From the NCBI RefSeq assembly GCF_000143415.4, contig NW_003314287.1, forward strand, positions 1,323,514-1,387,513: 64,000 bases of DNA, written 5' to 3'. This document shows, piece by piece, positions 1 through 9,783 of this stretch. A program made the position numbers and the translations under genes. Positions within the stretch are counted from its first letter, which is position 1. Each line of letters begins with the position of its first letter. This stretch comes from Selaginella moellendorffii. Its lineage: Eukaryota; Streptophyta; Lycopodiopsida; Selaginellales; Selaginellaceae. The notes beneath the pieces were generated by a model. The model saw only the letters and a list, made by a program, of their open reading frames with translations. It did no database searches and had not been told where the DNA came from.

Positions 1-391
1 CCCACTTGAGAGACTCTAGAGTCGTATGAATGGCCTTCTCTTTGGTGCATACCGGCCCACCCCAAGTGCCTTGGCCAGCCCGCGCCAAATGCCCGGCCCC
101 AAGTGCCTGCCCCCAAGCACCTTGGTCCGTGCCAAATGCCTGGCCCGGGCACTTGCCACAACACTTTGGCACCCACACCAAGTCCCTCCGAACCAGCCCA
201 CCCCCAAGCCCCAAGTCCCCGGTGAACCGGCCCACCCCACACCAAGTCCCTGGTGAACTGCAAGCGCCGTGGCCGGCCCACACAAAGTGCCCAGCCTAAG
301 CATTTGCCACGGGCCGGCCAAGGCACTTGGGGTGGGCCGGTATGCACCAAAGAGAAGGCCATTCATACGACTCTAGAGTCTCTCAAGTGGG
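1..391. repeat. Long inverted-repeat (foldback) element
   Basis: Bases 1-92 are the reverse complement of 300-391 (position i pairs with 392-i). The outer 76 bases of each arm match perfectly, and only a few mismatches occur further in (77/315, 83/309, 85/307). The unpaired centre of about 200 bp is GC-rich and built from degenerate copies of short motifs such as CCAAGTGCC and GGCCGGCCCA. Such a structure is typical of a foldback element or a long-TIR MITE. The window starts at the first arm base, so the left flank and any target duplication cannot be seen. No transposase is present. Confidence 0.8.
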
Positions 392-682
392 AAGGCCCGA
401 GAGACATGATCTGAGAAATCCCACTATGTCGATTCACTCAGATAAGCATCATTCAGTCTGCTTCACCTCACTTCCTCAACATGGACATCTATAGTTTGTA
501 CAAACAGAATGCCCTTGGGACAAACATAGGTATGTTTCTTGTTTTGGTCTTCAAGCCAGGAACAACAAATACCCTCTCGGTGTCACCTACCTCTCCTTCT
601 GCAATTAATTTAACAATTTGTGTTTTGCAAGCTGGGATAGCTTGCAGTGCAGAAACAAAACCTAGTACATGATATCGAGTAG
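392..682. other. Unassigned sequence between hairpin element and decayed gene
   Basis: No convincing coding signal or repeat is seen. Short open frames on both strands lack recognisable motifs. The stretch may contain a 5' part of the decayed gene that follows, because a possible splice acceptor (TAG) lies directly before position 683. Confidence 0.4.
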
Positions 683-1815
683 ATTCGGTTTCTTGCCAAT
701 CTTGACGAGGATGCAATCTGCAACCACTATGGTGATGATTTAGCATCACTTATTTGGCATCAACGAGGTCGTCAAGATGCCAATAGATGGTACAAGAATC
801 CAATAGCTTTTATGATAGCCGTGTGGAGTAAGGTATATTCTTCCAAGTATACTTTTTATCATAGAATGTTTGTGTTGTCTTCAGCCATTGGTGAAGGTCA
901 GGCAAGATGCATATGCACAGTTGCATTGAGCTGAAAATGATCAAGAACTCTCAGAGCATTTAGCTGCAATTGACAAGAAAATCAACATCACAAAGAAAAC
1001 AAAGGTAAAGAAATTACTTAGTGTGGTTGACCCTCGACGCCCAAAGGAGTGGTTTGATATCATAACAAAGATTGCTTGTCAGAAAAGTAAGTATTGTTTG
1101 CGTTTACATGAAGGTTACTCACAAAGTTATTTCTTAGTGGGCAAGACTCCAGATGAGATTATTTACAACATCTCAAAGTCAAAGCTTACATATGAGGAAC
1201 AAATACACATTCTGAACGACCTCAATAATAGACTCAGGGAAGGAGAATAAGGTTTGGATAGTATGATGGAGATTGTGATGAGGAGGACCGTCTACATTTC
1301 ACAAACTGTATATGAAGGGGAGATGTTTCTAGCACCTTTCATAGAGGATGATCTTGAGCAACTTCCATTCAAGGACTTCATCACCACTGAGCTTACAAAA
1401 CTCGGAGAGGACTAGCTGCCAAAGAAGGCCACAAGCACGACTCCATTTGATAAACAACTTGGCTAACCTTACTTCATGCGTCGAGCGGCTTTCAGGTAAC
1501 ATACAATTTCTCAACTATACTCAATTTGTTTATATTCTATTATAGGTATCTCCAATATAGAGGCGTTCCTCTTGAAACACCGGTATGCAAACGACTCCTG
1601 AGGCATGGTGTGAGAGATGAAGGCATGTAACATACAATTTCTCAACTATACTCAATTTGTTTATATTCTATTATAGGTATCTCCAATATGGAGGCGTTCC
1701 TCTTGAAACACCGGTATGCAAACGACTCCTGAGGCATGGTGTGAGAGATGAAGGCATGTACCTGACAACAATAAAGTTTCCAGTAGCAATAAAGCAAGTT
1801 TGTCCTTGGGAATTG
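683..1815 (+). pseudogene. Unidentified multi-exon gene remnant
   Basis: One coding frame can be followed through three exons. Exon 1 is 683-832. A 52-bp intron (833-884, GT...CAG) precedes exon 2 (885-1495), and a 50-bp intron (1496-1545) precedes exon 3. The frame is broken by in-frame stops near 928 (TGA), 1249 (TAA), 1414 (TAG) and 1463 (TAA), so the copy is dead. The intron lengths match those of the intact host genes in this window. The longest clean piece (1023-1250) encodes 75 residues, including the motifs DPRRPKEW and GKTPDEIIYN. I do not recognise the family. Its 3' end is cut off where a Cassandra-like LTR begins at 1816. Confidence 0.55.
1496..1757 (+). repeat. 131-bp tandem duplication of intron plus exon start
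   Basis: Positions 1496-1626 and 1627-1757 are near-identical direct copies. The unit begins exactly at the GT of an intron donor and contains the whole 50-bp intron plus the first 81 bases of the following exon. One visible difference is ATAGAGG versus ATGGAGG. Only the second copy runs on into the rest of exon 3. Confidence 0.85.
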
Positions 1816-1909
1816 TGTAAGCTTCTGAATTTGGACTTCCCAGGAGGTCACCCAACCCAGTACTATTCAAACCCAAGGACGCTTAACCCCAAATATCCCA
1901 AGACCCTTA
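1816..1909 (-). repeat. Cassandra-like LTR, first fragment with 5S rRNA homology
   Basis: Read on the minus strand this matches the 3' half of plant 5S rRNA. It holds the A-box core GTTAAGCG, AGTACTGGGTTGGGTGACC and the C-box CCTCCTGGGAAGTCC. This is the hallmark of Cassandra TRIMs. The LTR is interrupted at 1909 by the LTR of element A. Confidence 0.8.
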
Positions 1910-3504
1910 TGTAAGTGACTAATTTTTCCATTCTACTTTAGTCACTTAACCACACCTCCGACCAATTGGAGGAGTCTCACTCACAACCTCCATAAGTCCT
2001 ATTTCAAACTTGGGCTTGCTAGCCCCGAGAATGGCATCCCCGCCACCCAACCTTTGCACTTGGTCCAAGTGCTCCACGTGACCGATCCCATGACCGACAC
2101 TCCAAGGTACCACCAACATATCAGCCCGTTACGCTAAGGCCATGCCCATTCACCTTGGTCACACTAGTGGTCTGACACCACCTCCATCACAGTCCCGTCC
2201 CTCAAAGACTGGGCCATCTGTTCATGAGTGATCATCCCAAATCCACTCCTTAACATCCTTAGGATGCCGACAGACATGGGGAATAACCTTCCCCCAATGT
2301 CCCTTTTCTGGTCCCCACCAAGTCCCTTTACTGTCCATGGCCGTGTTCACCAACACTACCACTGGATTGAGGCCCACAGGCCCAACCACTAAGTCCCATG
2401 GTCCTCTGGGACTTCCTCACCACACGACTGTGTCCTTGGTCACTACCCCAGAGGACTTCTCCTCTTCCTTTCCACAGTTTGGGCCTTTGGGACAACATTT
2501 CGGAACACCGTGGCCTTACGCGAGCCACCTGGGTACTCTCCCCACCTTTTGCCTTTAGGTGCTCTAGCCATGGGCTTAGAGCGAGGTTCTGTTGAGCCAT
2601 GCCTGGTATCCAAGTAGGTAGTGCCACCCACACTTGGACTGGGAGCATCGGCCACTCGATCTCTCGGGGGAACTAGAGCCGGCTCTTGAACACTTCACCA
2701 AGCTACCCCGCTTGTCGGTCCGTATTCACTCTAGTCTTGGACTTCCCAGTGGTCTGTTCATCACCCAACACTGGGTCTGGCCTTTTTGGGCCAAACTGGC
2801 CTTTCCTGGCCAAACTGGCTCCACTGCAGTCCTCCCCCTTACTATACTTTTGGAGCTCACCAAACCCCCCAGGGTTTGGGAGACGAACGCTTTGGGCTTT
2901 CACCCTCTCAGACTCGAACTCGGACTCAAACTCGGACTCGGACTCGGACTCAGACTCGGACTCGGACTCGGACTCGGGCTCGGTCTCGGCCTCCGCCTCG
3001 GTCTTGGTCTCGGTCTCGGTCTTGGTCTCGGTCTCGGTCCCGGTCTCGGTCTCGGTCTCGGTCCCGGTCTCAGTCTTGACCTCGGATTCCATCTCGGGTC
3101 CATCTCGGACTCTGTCTCGGTCCATCTCGGACTCCATCTCGGACTCCACTTCGGACTCCATCTCAGACTCCATCTCGGACTCCACCTCGGACTCCATCTC
3201 AGACTCCATTTCAGTCCATCTCGGACTCCATCTCGGACTCCATCTTGGTCCATCTCGGACCCCATCTCGGACACTTCCACGTGTCATGTGTTGGTCCTTT
3301 TGGGTCCCTTTTTGGAGCCTCGCTTATTGCTCGCTTTGTGCTTGTTCCTCAAGCACTTTGTTGGGAGTTCCACTCCCGCTCTCGACCTTCCAAGTCGGAG
3401 CTTTTAGTCCAAACGGGTCACGCTCGTTTGGCTTTTGCTTTAGCCACTACCACGTGGCACCCTTTCCAGCTCCACTTTGGGGCCTAGGGATTTTGTGTCT
3501 CACA
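1910..3504 (-). repeat. 3' LTR of element A
   Basis: 1595-bp LTR. From the element's sense (minus) side it begins TGTGAGACAC and ends CACTTACA. It contains a long TCGGAC/TCGGTC hexamer array (about 2905-3270) upstream, in sense, of a conserved module with TATAGTA. It is the shorter of the two LTRs; most of the 123-bp difference lies in the array. Confidence 0.85.
2905..3270. repeat. Hexamer/12-mer array in element A 3' LTR
   Basis: An imperfect tandem array changes along its length: first CTCGGA units, then CTCGGT units, then the 12-mer CTCCATCTCGGA. It contains no stops in several frames on both strands, giving long artefactual open frames of Ser-Asp, Arg-Pro or Glu-Ser repeats. In element sense it lies in the presumed U3 region. 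Confidence 0.85.
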
Positions 3505-3516
3505 ACTCCACCACCC
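3505..3516 (-). promoter_or_regulatory. Polypurine tract of element A
   Basis: The minus strand reads GGGTGGTGGAGT immediately before the 3' LTR, the expected place for plus-strand priming. The same tract abuts the 3' LTR of element B2 at 23163. Confidence 0.7.
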
Positions 3517-6500
3517 ATATACGAAGTTCGATGTCCTCATCGAACGATAAACCCTTTTATAAAGTAACACCCGCAGGTATTACCATTCCCATCCTTGGCA
3601 CCCGGCCAATATTTGTCTATGGTTTGACCCCGAAAGCTCACTATGCCTTGTCCATCCTCTAAGGAGGATAGTCTCTCCAACTTAGAGACTGATTGGACCA
3701 CTTGTGGTGGTTCTTTCCGTTTATTGGTTTAGTTCTCGCTAAACCCGTTAGAGACACCCTCTCTAACTCAATTCCACTACTCATTCTTGAGTTGTCACAG
3801 ATTCCATTGATCTACCTTTGCACTTTGGAACGTTTACTTTTGACTTCTTGAAGTTGATTTCCTAGGTGTCTCCGACACCTTGCCTTGCACATTTTGTGCA
3901 ACTCCACTTCCCCTCCTAGGAAGTTCTCTACTCGAGGGCACCCTCATCCTCTTTTCTATTTTTGTGCCCCCATTGGCATTACGTTCCATTTATCATTATT
4001 TGTGCTAGGGCTGTCCACGGCCTTATCTTTTGGCTACTTAGTTGCTCCCTCATTTGGAGCCTTTCCTTTGCCAAATTGGAGCACTTGGGAATCCATCCTT
4101 GGAAGTCCACTTCTTTTTCCGCAATCCGTTAGCATCAACCACATTAGTGTTCCTTGGCTAACTTTGCCACTTGGATTCTTTCCAATGGATTCCACGGCCC
4201 TATCTTGGGCACTCGTCTTTTGCTCCTATCCTTGGATTGTTGCACCAAGCAACATAGGATCATTACCTCCCTCCTTGAGGTATTCTTTTGGTTCCATAGC
4301 AAAGGATCTGCTTTGCCTAGACTAGGGTGTTCACCCCTAGTAAGTCTCCCCAACTGTTCTAGGCTCTCTTCCTAGCCCAACCTTGTGATCCACCCATGGG
4401 CTTGTCTTTGGAGACTATTTTCTTGAACTCATAATACCATTGTATTGTAGTAGTTCATTTCCCTTAGGTGTCCTTCCCACTTAGTCATCTTGACTAAGCC
4501 ACACCTTTATCAATAGTTCAAATCAACACTTTGAACTAGGAATCATATTCCTTAACCCAAACAAAGACTTTGTCCTTGTTTAGCCATAAGATCACCTAGT
4601 GATCTCATCTTGACCCCTTAATAGGTCTACCAATAGGAATTAGGTCTTCCAGACTTTACTAAGTTGTTGACTATGACCCCGGGGGCATCCCCCACACTTG
4701 GCGGTGCGCCCAATTTAGCCCTTCCGGCCAAGGATCTATAGCAACTGAGACTGGGTGTCCCCATCTCATTCACCACGTCCTTGGTGCCTTTTGCACCAAA
4801 GTGTTCAAATTAGATATGCCAAGCTTTCACTCTAAGCAATCTAACCGTGCATCACGACTCTGGGGCATCCCCCGCTTGGTGGTGTGCCCAAGACAATCTC
4901 CTCATTGAGAGTCCATGACCACTGAAATATGAGTGTCCTCATATTCCAAACCATCACCACGCCCTAGCGATTTGGGACTCGAACCCAAGCACTAGAGGGT
5001 CGAGACTCAAACCCAACCTCCGTATATGCATCTACGGACGGCATCACCTAGGATGCCTGGCGTGACTCCCCACGCCGGTGCACCAACTTATACTCAAAGC
5101 GCGCTACAGATCACAGCTTAGGAACCTAGTTCCTCCACACTGCTAAGTCCTCTCACTTGACAAGTCTGTGATCATGCATGGACTCCTCCATGCTTGGCCC
5201 CATGGCCCACCCCTTTTAAAGTTATCACCTTCAACTAGGGTATTTGTTCCCCTGACTTGCCAATCTCGCTTTGGCAAGCCCTCCGACCACTGTAACATGG
5301 TTCCTGCACAAGCGTGAAAGCCCTTGATCATCGACTTTCATTCAAAGCCCTCTCTTTGAACACTCGGGAACTACTTCCCTAACCTTGATAGCCTTGCCTC
5401 ATGGCAAGTTTCAAGACCACGTTTCTGCTGCGCCACTCTGATTTCGCGCGTTCCTTGAACCATTTATGCTTGGCCTTTCTAGGTACTAAGCTACCTAGAA
5501 TCATCTTTGGGAACCTTGAAGGAACTCTGTCCTTTAGCTTGCTAAGGCCTCCCTTTTTGCAAGCTTTCCAATTACCATATAGTCTAACATGGACAATTCC
5601 ATATTTTAGACTCTTCATGGCATCACGGTTGCTAGCGGCAACACCTTCGAGCCCCCACTTGATTCTCCACTCCCAGCTGGCATAACCAACCTTGGTTATG
5701 CCCTTCGATTCCTATGATTCGGTTTTACCCCTTTACTTCTTGCTTTTGGCTTCACACCTTTTCTTTGGTCATTCTCCTCCAGACTAGGAGGATAGCTTTG
5801 CACTTTCTATCATCTCTTAGCAAGTATTCTTAGGGATGAACCTACCCGATAGCCTAGGGAGTGGTTCCTCAATCCAAGTATGCTCACCCTATAATCCCAC
5901 ACACTGAAATTACGTTGTTGCTTATGGGCCTTTACATGCCCATCGCTAGCCTTGCCAAAATTCCATTTTTGGCTTTGTCCAATTCGAGTAGACAGTCTTC
6001 TCCTGTCTCTGCCACCTTGGATATTTGGATAGCACCTTCTATCCATCATTCGCTAGGGACTTAGTCCCTTTGGCCTTATCTATTGCCCTCGCGACATCAA
6101 ACACCACCTCCTGGTGTTCTAAAGTGTTCAGGTGTCCCAATGATGGCTTCCTTGACAATGAGTATTTCCTTTCATGACATTGACTTACTATATCGCAACA
6201 TAAGCAACTTATCCCCCATAAGGGTATATTCAACTTCCTTATGCCATTAAGAAGGCTTGGGTACCTACCTTCTACCCGTTTAACCAATTATTTTGCACCT
6301 CTTGCTTAGTTGCCTCATAGTTGTCAAGTCCTACAACTCATTGCTGGTGCTTCCACACCTCCATCATTATCTAGGTCACCACACTCCAATTGCATGCTCT
6401 GCAACTTAGGCTATGCCATTCCCATTTCCATTGGGATTCCTTTGGCAAGGGGTTCTCATGAACCCACCAACATAGCCTCAAGGTATCACACCTTGGCACA

Positions 6501-7540
6501 TTTGGTGTCTCCACACCATCGGCTCCACGAGCCTACCTCTATGACACTTTTTCTTTGTGTCTAAGTCTTTGCCAAGACTAATACCACTCTTTCTCATGCC
6601 AACCATCCGTTAGTACTGCACTATAGAGGTCACACACAACTTTGTTTCAAAGTTGTTTTCTTTTGGGAACACCCTTCCCACGACTTTAGCATGGCACATT
6701 TTGCCATCGATGAGATACCCTCTTTTCTCATCCTTGGATCCTATGATCCCCCCCATCCTTCGTGGGGTACCACACACCTCAGTCCAAATGCTTTCATCAA
6801 TCCTATAGGATTATTCCTTGACTCTATTGGAGTCATCCAGTTTTTTGGACTTTGTCATCCGACGACCCATGAGGTCCTACCTTTGAGGTGCCAGCTCACT
6901 GGAATACAACTTCTTGTATTCAGGTCCTACTCACAAAGACCATCTTTGCAAGTGTTACTCCGACACTTGATTTGTTCTCTTGGGGCAACCTTTTGCCTCT
7001 TAGGACCACTTGTCCATGTGATGAGAATACCAACTCATCCTCTAAGTACACCCCCAACTCCTTGGGTTGTTCCAGCATTTATTAAGGGTAACCTCAGCTA
7101 CCATTTTGAGGACTTGTGTCCTCTCCTATATTTGACCTCCCATGGTCATCAATTCTGGTCTCAAAGTTATGAGCATCGGCCTCAACTATATGAGGGTAAT
7201 CTTGTAACTCCTTTATTATTTTGGAGTTTACATCTTTCCCGTGATCCCAATTATAGTTGTTTACCACAACTACGTTAGCCCGTTTGCTGCATCAAATGCT
7301 CATCTGGATCACATCCTCAGCTCTCTGAGGAAACCTTATACTGTTCCCAAGATCCCAAAGTCGTTCTATTATTGGCCCTTTTCTATCCACCACATCATGT
7401 CCAAGTTCACGCATGAACTTGAGTGGAGAGCCATGTCCTCTCGACATGCTACTCCTCAAGGATAGGCCCACTCCTAGGACCTTCCAATGCCAACATCAAT
7501 GGTGATATACTTGAGCACCAATAAAAGTCGGACTAAGGAA

Positions 7541-7557
7541 CAGCTCCGATACCAAGT
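7541..7557 (-). promoter_or_regulatory. Primer-binding site of element A
   Basis: The plus strand reads AGCTCCGATACCAAGT directly before the LTR start. On the minus strand this is ACTTGGTATCGGAGCT, matching the 3' end complement of initiator-Met tRNA (TGGTATCAGAGC) with one or two differences. It fixes the element's orientation. Confidence 0.75.
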
Positions 7558-9275
7558 TGTAAGCGACTAATTTTTCCATTCTACTTTAGTCACTTAACCA
7601 CACCTCCGACCAATTGGAGGAGTCTCACTCACAAGCTCCATAAGTCCTATTTCAAACTTGGGCTTGCTAGCCCCGAGAATGGCATCCCCGCCACCCAACC
7701 TTTGCACTTGGTCCAAGTGCTCCACGTGACCGATCCCATGACCGACACTCTAAGGTACCACCAACATATCAACCCGTTACGCTAAGGCCATGCCCATTCA
7801 CCTTGGTCACACCGGTGGTCTGACACCACCTCCATCATAGTCCCGTCCCTCAAAGACTGGGCCATCCGTTCATGAGTGATCATCCCAAATCCACTCCTTA
7901 GCATCCTTAGGATGCCGACAGACATGGGGAATAGCCTTCCCCCAATGTCCCTTTTCTAGTCCCCACCAAGTCCCTTTACTGTCCATGGTCGTGTTCACCA
8001 ACACTACCACTAGATCGAGGCCCACAGGCCCGACCACTAAGTCCCACGGTCCTCTGGGACTTCCTCACCACACGACTGTGTCCTTGGTCACTAACCGAGA
8101 GGACTGCTCCTCTTCCTTTCCACAGTTTGGGCCTTTGGGACAACATTTCGGAACACCGTGGCCTTACGCGAGCCACCTAGGTACTCTCCCCACCTTTCGC
8201 CTTTAGGTGCTCTAGCCATGGGCTTAGAGCGAGGTTCTGTTGAGCCACGCCTGGTATCCAAGTAGGTAGTGCCACCCACACTTGGACTGGGAGCATCGGC
8301 CAGTCGATCTCCCGGGGGAACTAGAGCCGGCTCTTGAACACTTCACCAAGCTACCCCGCTTGTCGGTCCGTATTCACTCTAGTCTTGGACTTCCCAGTGG
8401 TCAGTTCATCACCCAACACTAGGTCTGGCCTTTTTGGGCCAAACTGGCCTTTCCTAGCCAAACTGGCTCCACTGCAGTCCTCCCCCTTACTATACTTTTG
8501 GAGCTCACCAAACCCCCCTAGGGTCTGGGAGACGAATGCTTTGGGCTTTCACCCTCTCAGACTCGAACTCGAACTCGAACTCAGACTCGAACTCAGACTC
8601 AGACTCGGACTCAGACTCAGACTCGGACTCAGACTCGGACTCGGGCTCGGTCTCGGCCTCCGCCTCGGTCTTGGTCTCGGTCTCGGTCCCGATCTCGGTC
8701 TTGGTCCCGGTTCCGGTCTCGGTCTCGGTCTCGGTCTCGGTCCCGGTCTCAGTCTCGACCTCGGACTCCATCTCAAGTCCTTCTCGGACTCCATCTCGAG
8801 TCCTTCTCGGACTCCATCTCGGATTCCATCTCGGGTCCATCTCGGACTCCGTCTCGGTCCATCTCGGACTCCACTTCGGACTCCATCTCGAACTCCATCT
8901 TGGTCCATCTCGGACTCCATCTCGGTCCATCTCGGACTCTATCTCGGACTCCACTTTGGACTCCATCTCGGACTCCATCTCGGACTCCACCTCGGACTCC
9001 ATCTCGGACTCCGTCTTGGTCCATCTCAGACCCCATCTCGGACACTTCCACGTGTCATGTGTTGGTCCTTTTGGGTCCCTTTTTGGAGCCTCGCTTATTG
9101 CTTGCTTTGTGCTTGTTCCTCAAGCACTTTGTTGGGAGTTCCACTCCCGCTCTTGACCTTCCAAGTCGGAGCTTTTAGTCCAAACGGGTCACGCTTGTTT
9201 GGCTTTCGCTTCAGCCACTACCACGTGGCACCCTTTCCAGCTCCACTTTGGGGCCTAGGGATTTTGTGTCTCACA
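7558..9275 (-). repeat. 5' LTR of element A
   Basis: 1718-bp LTR, closely similar over its length to 1910-3504 except for scattered substitutions and a longer hexamer/12-mer array at about 8552-9045. It ends at TCTCACA followed by the target duplication CCTTA. Confidence 0.85.
8552..9045. repeat. Hexamer/12-mer array in element A 5' LTR
   Basis: Same three-part array as at 2905-3270 but longer. It also contains extra units with TCTCGAGTCCTT, so the two LTRs of one element differ in copy number. Confidence 0.85.
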
Positions 9276-9585
9276 CCTTAACCGATTGGAAAAAGGGGTG
9301 CACTCTTATTCATGGGCCCTTTCCCTCTATATTTGAACCCCATGGATCGTCTCGCAAGTCGTTCCTTTTGGTTGGTTACAATCCACCACGCTTCCCTGCA
9401 AGTTCACGCCCTCATGAACGGAAGCTGAGAGCCGCAGCTCTCCCGAGAGCCCCGCTCTCTTGACACCCTACCCCTTGGGTTGAGCCCAGTGGGAGCAAAC
9501 TGGATTAGCCAGATGTCAATCAACATGTGGTGTGATTCCCCTAGCTAACCAACAGAGTCGGACCCGAAACCTCTCTAATACTAAA

Positions 9586-9779
9586 TGTAAGCTCCTGAAT
9601 TTGGACTTCCTAGGAGGTCACCCAACCCAGTACTATTCAAACCTAAGGACGCTTAACCCCAAATATCTCAACACCCTTAACCGATTAGAAAAGGGGGTGC
9701 ACTCTTATTCATGGGCCCTTTCCCTCTATATTTGAACCTCATGAATCGTCTCTCAAGTTGTTCCCTTTGGTTTCTTACA
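9586..9779 (-). repeat. Cassandra-like LTR, intact copy with 5S rRNA homology
   Basis: This is the uninterrupted 194-bp partner of the split LTR. The 5S-like part is about 9587-9670 on the minus strand, with GTTAAGCGTCCTTAGG, AGTACTGGGTTGGGTGACC and CCTAGGAAGTCC. It therefore preserves the internal RNA polymerase III promoter blocks. The rest of the LTR matches 9281-9380. Confidence 0.8.
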
Positions 9780-9783
9780 ATCA

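Larger units (their letters stand above)
1910..9275 (-). mobile_element. Element A: complete non-autonomous (LARD-like) LTR retrotransposon
   Basis: Direct repeats 1910-3504 (1595 bp) and 7558-9275 (1718 bp) start TGTAAG and end TCACA. They are flanked by the 5-bp target duplication CCTTA at 1905-1909 and 9276-9280. The element reads on the minus strand: the primer-binding site lies just below 7558 and the polypurine tract just above 3504. The 4053-bp interior has no recognisable gag, protease, reverse transcriptase or integrase motif; its open frames are all short. It therefore looks like a large retrotransposon derivative that moves with another element's proteins. Its 3' untranslated part and polypurine tract resemble those of chromovirus family B. 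Confidence 0.87.
1816..9779 (-). mobile_element. Cassandra-like TRIM with 5S rRNA-derived LTRs, split by element A
   Basis: The TRIM lies on the minus strand. LTR one is 1816-1909 plus 9281-9380 (94+100 = 194 bp), the internal part is 9381-9585 (205 bp), and LTR two is 9586-9779 (194 bp). Both LTRs start TGTAAGC and end TTACA. Removing element A and one CCTTA target copy leaves about 593 bp, within the known Cassandra size range. Next to LTR two the minus strand reads TTTAGTATTAGAGAG, a decayed form of the initiator-Met tRNA primer-binding site. Before the other LTR the minus strand is purine-rich (GGGAAGCGTGGTGG). There is no coding capacity, so mobilisation must come from proteins supplied in trans (known for TRIMs). 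Confidence 0.82.

Noticed and set aside
1816-1909. A functional 5S rRNA gene on the minus strand
   Set aside because: Only the 3' half is similar, several conserved bases differ, and it lies within an LTR bounded by TG...CA.
2905-3270. CRISPR-like regular repeats
   Set aside because: Units are contiguous hexamers and 12-mers without unique spacers, inside a plant LTR.
2634-3567. Long overlapping open frames encoding Ser-Asp, Arg-Pro or Glu-Ser repeats (also 8334-9281 and minus-strand mirrors)
   Set aside because: They arise because the hexamer array in the LTR has no stops in several frames; they have no motif and lie in non-coding LTRs.
6691-7278. 195-codon plus-strand frame in element A
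   Set aside because: Antisense to the element, no motif, composition like the surrounding non-coding interior.
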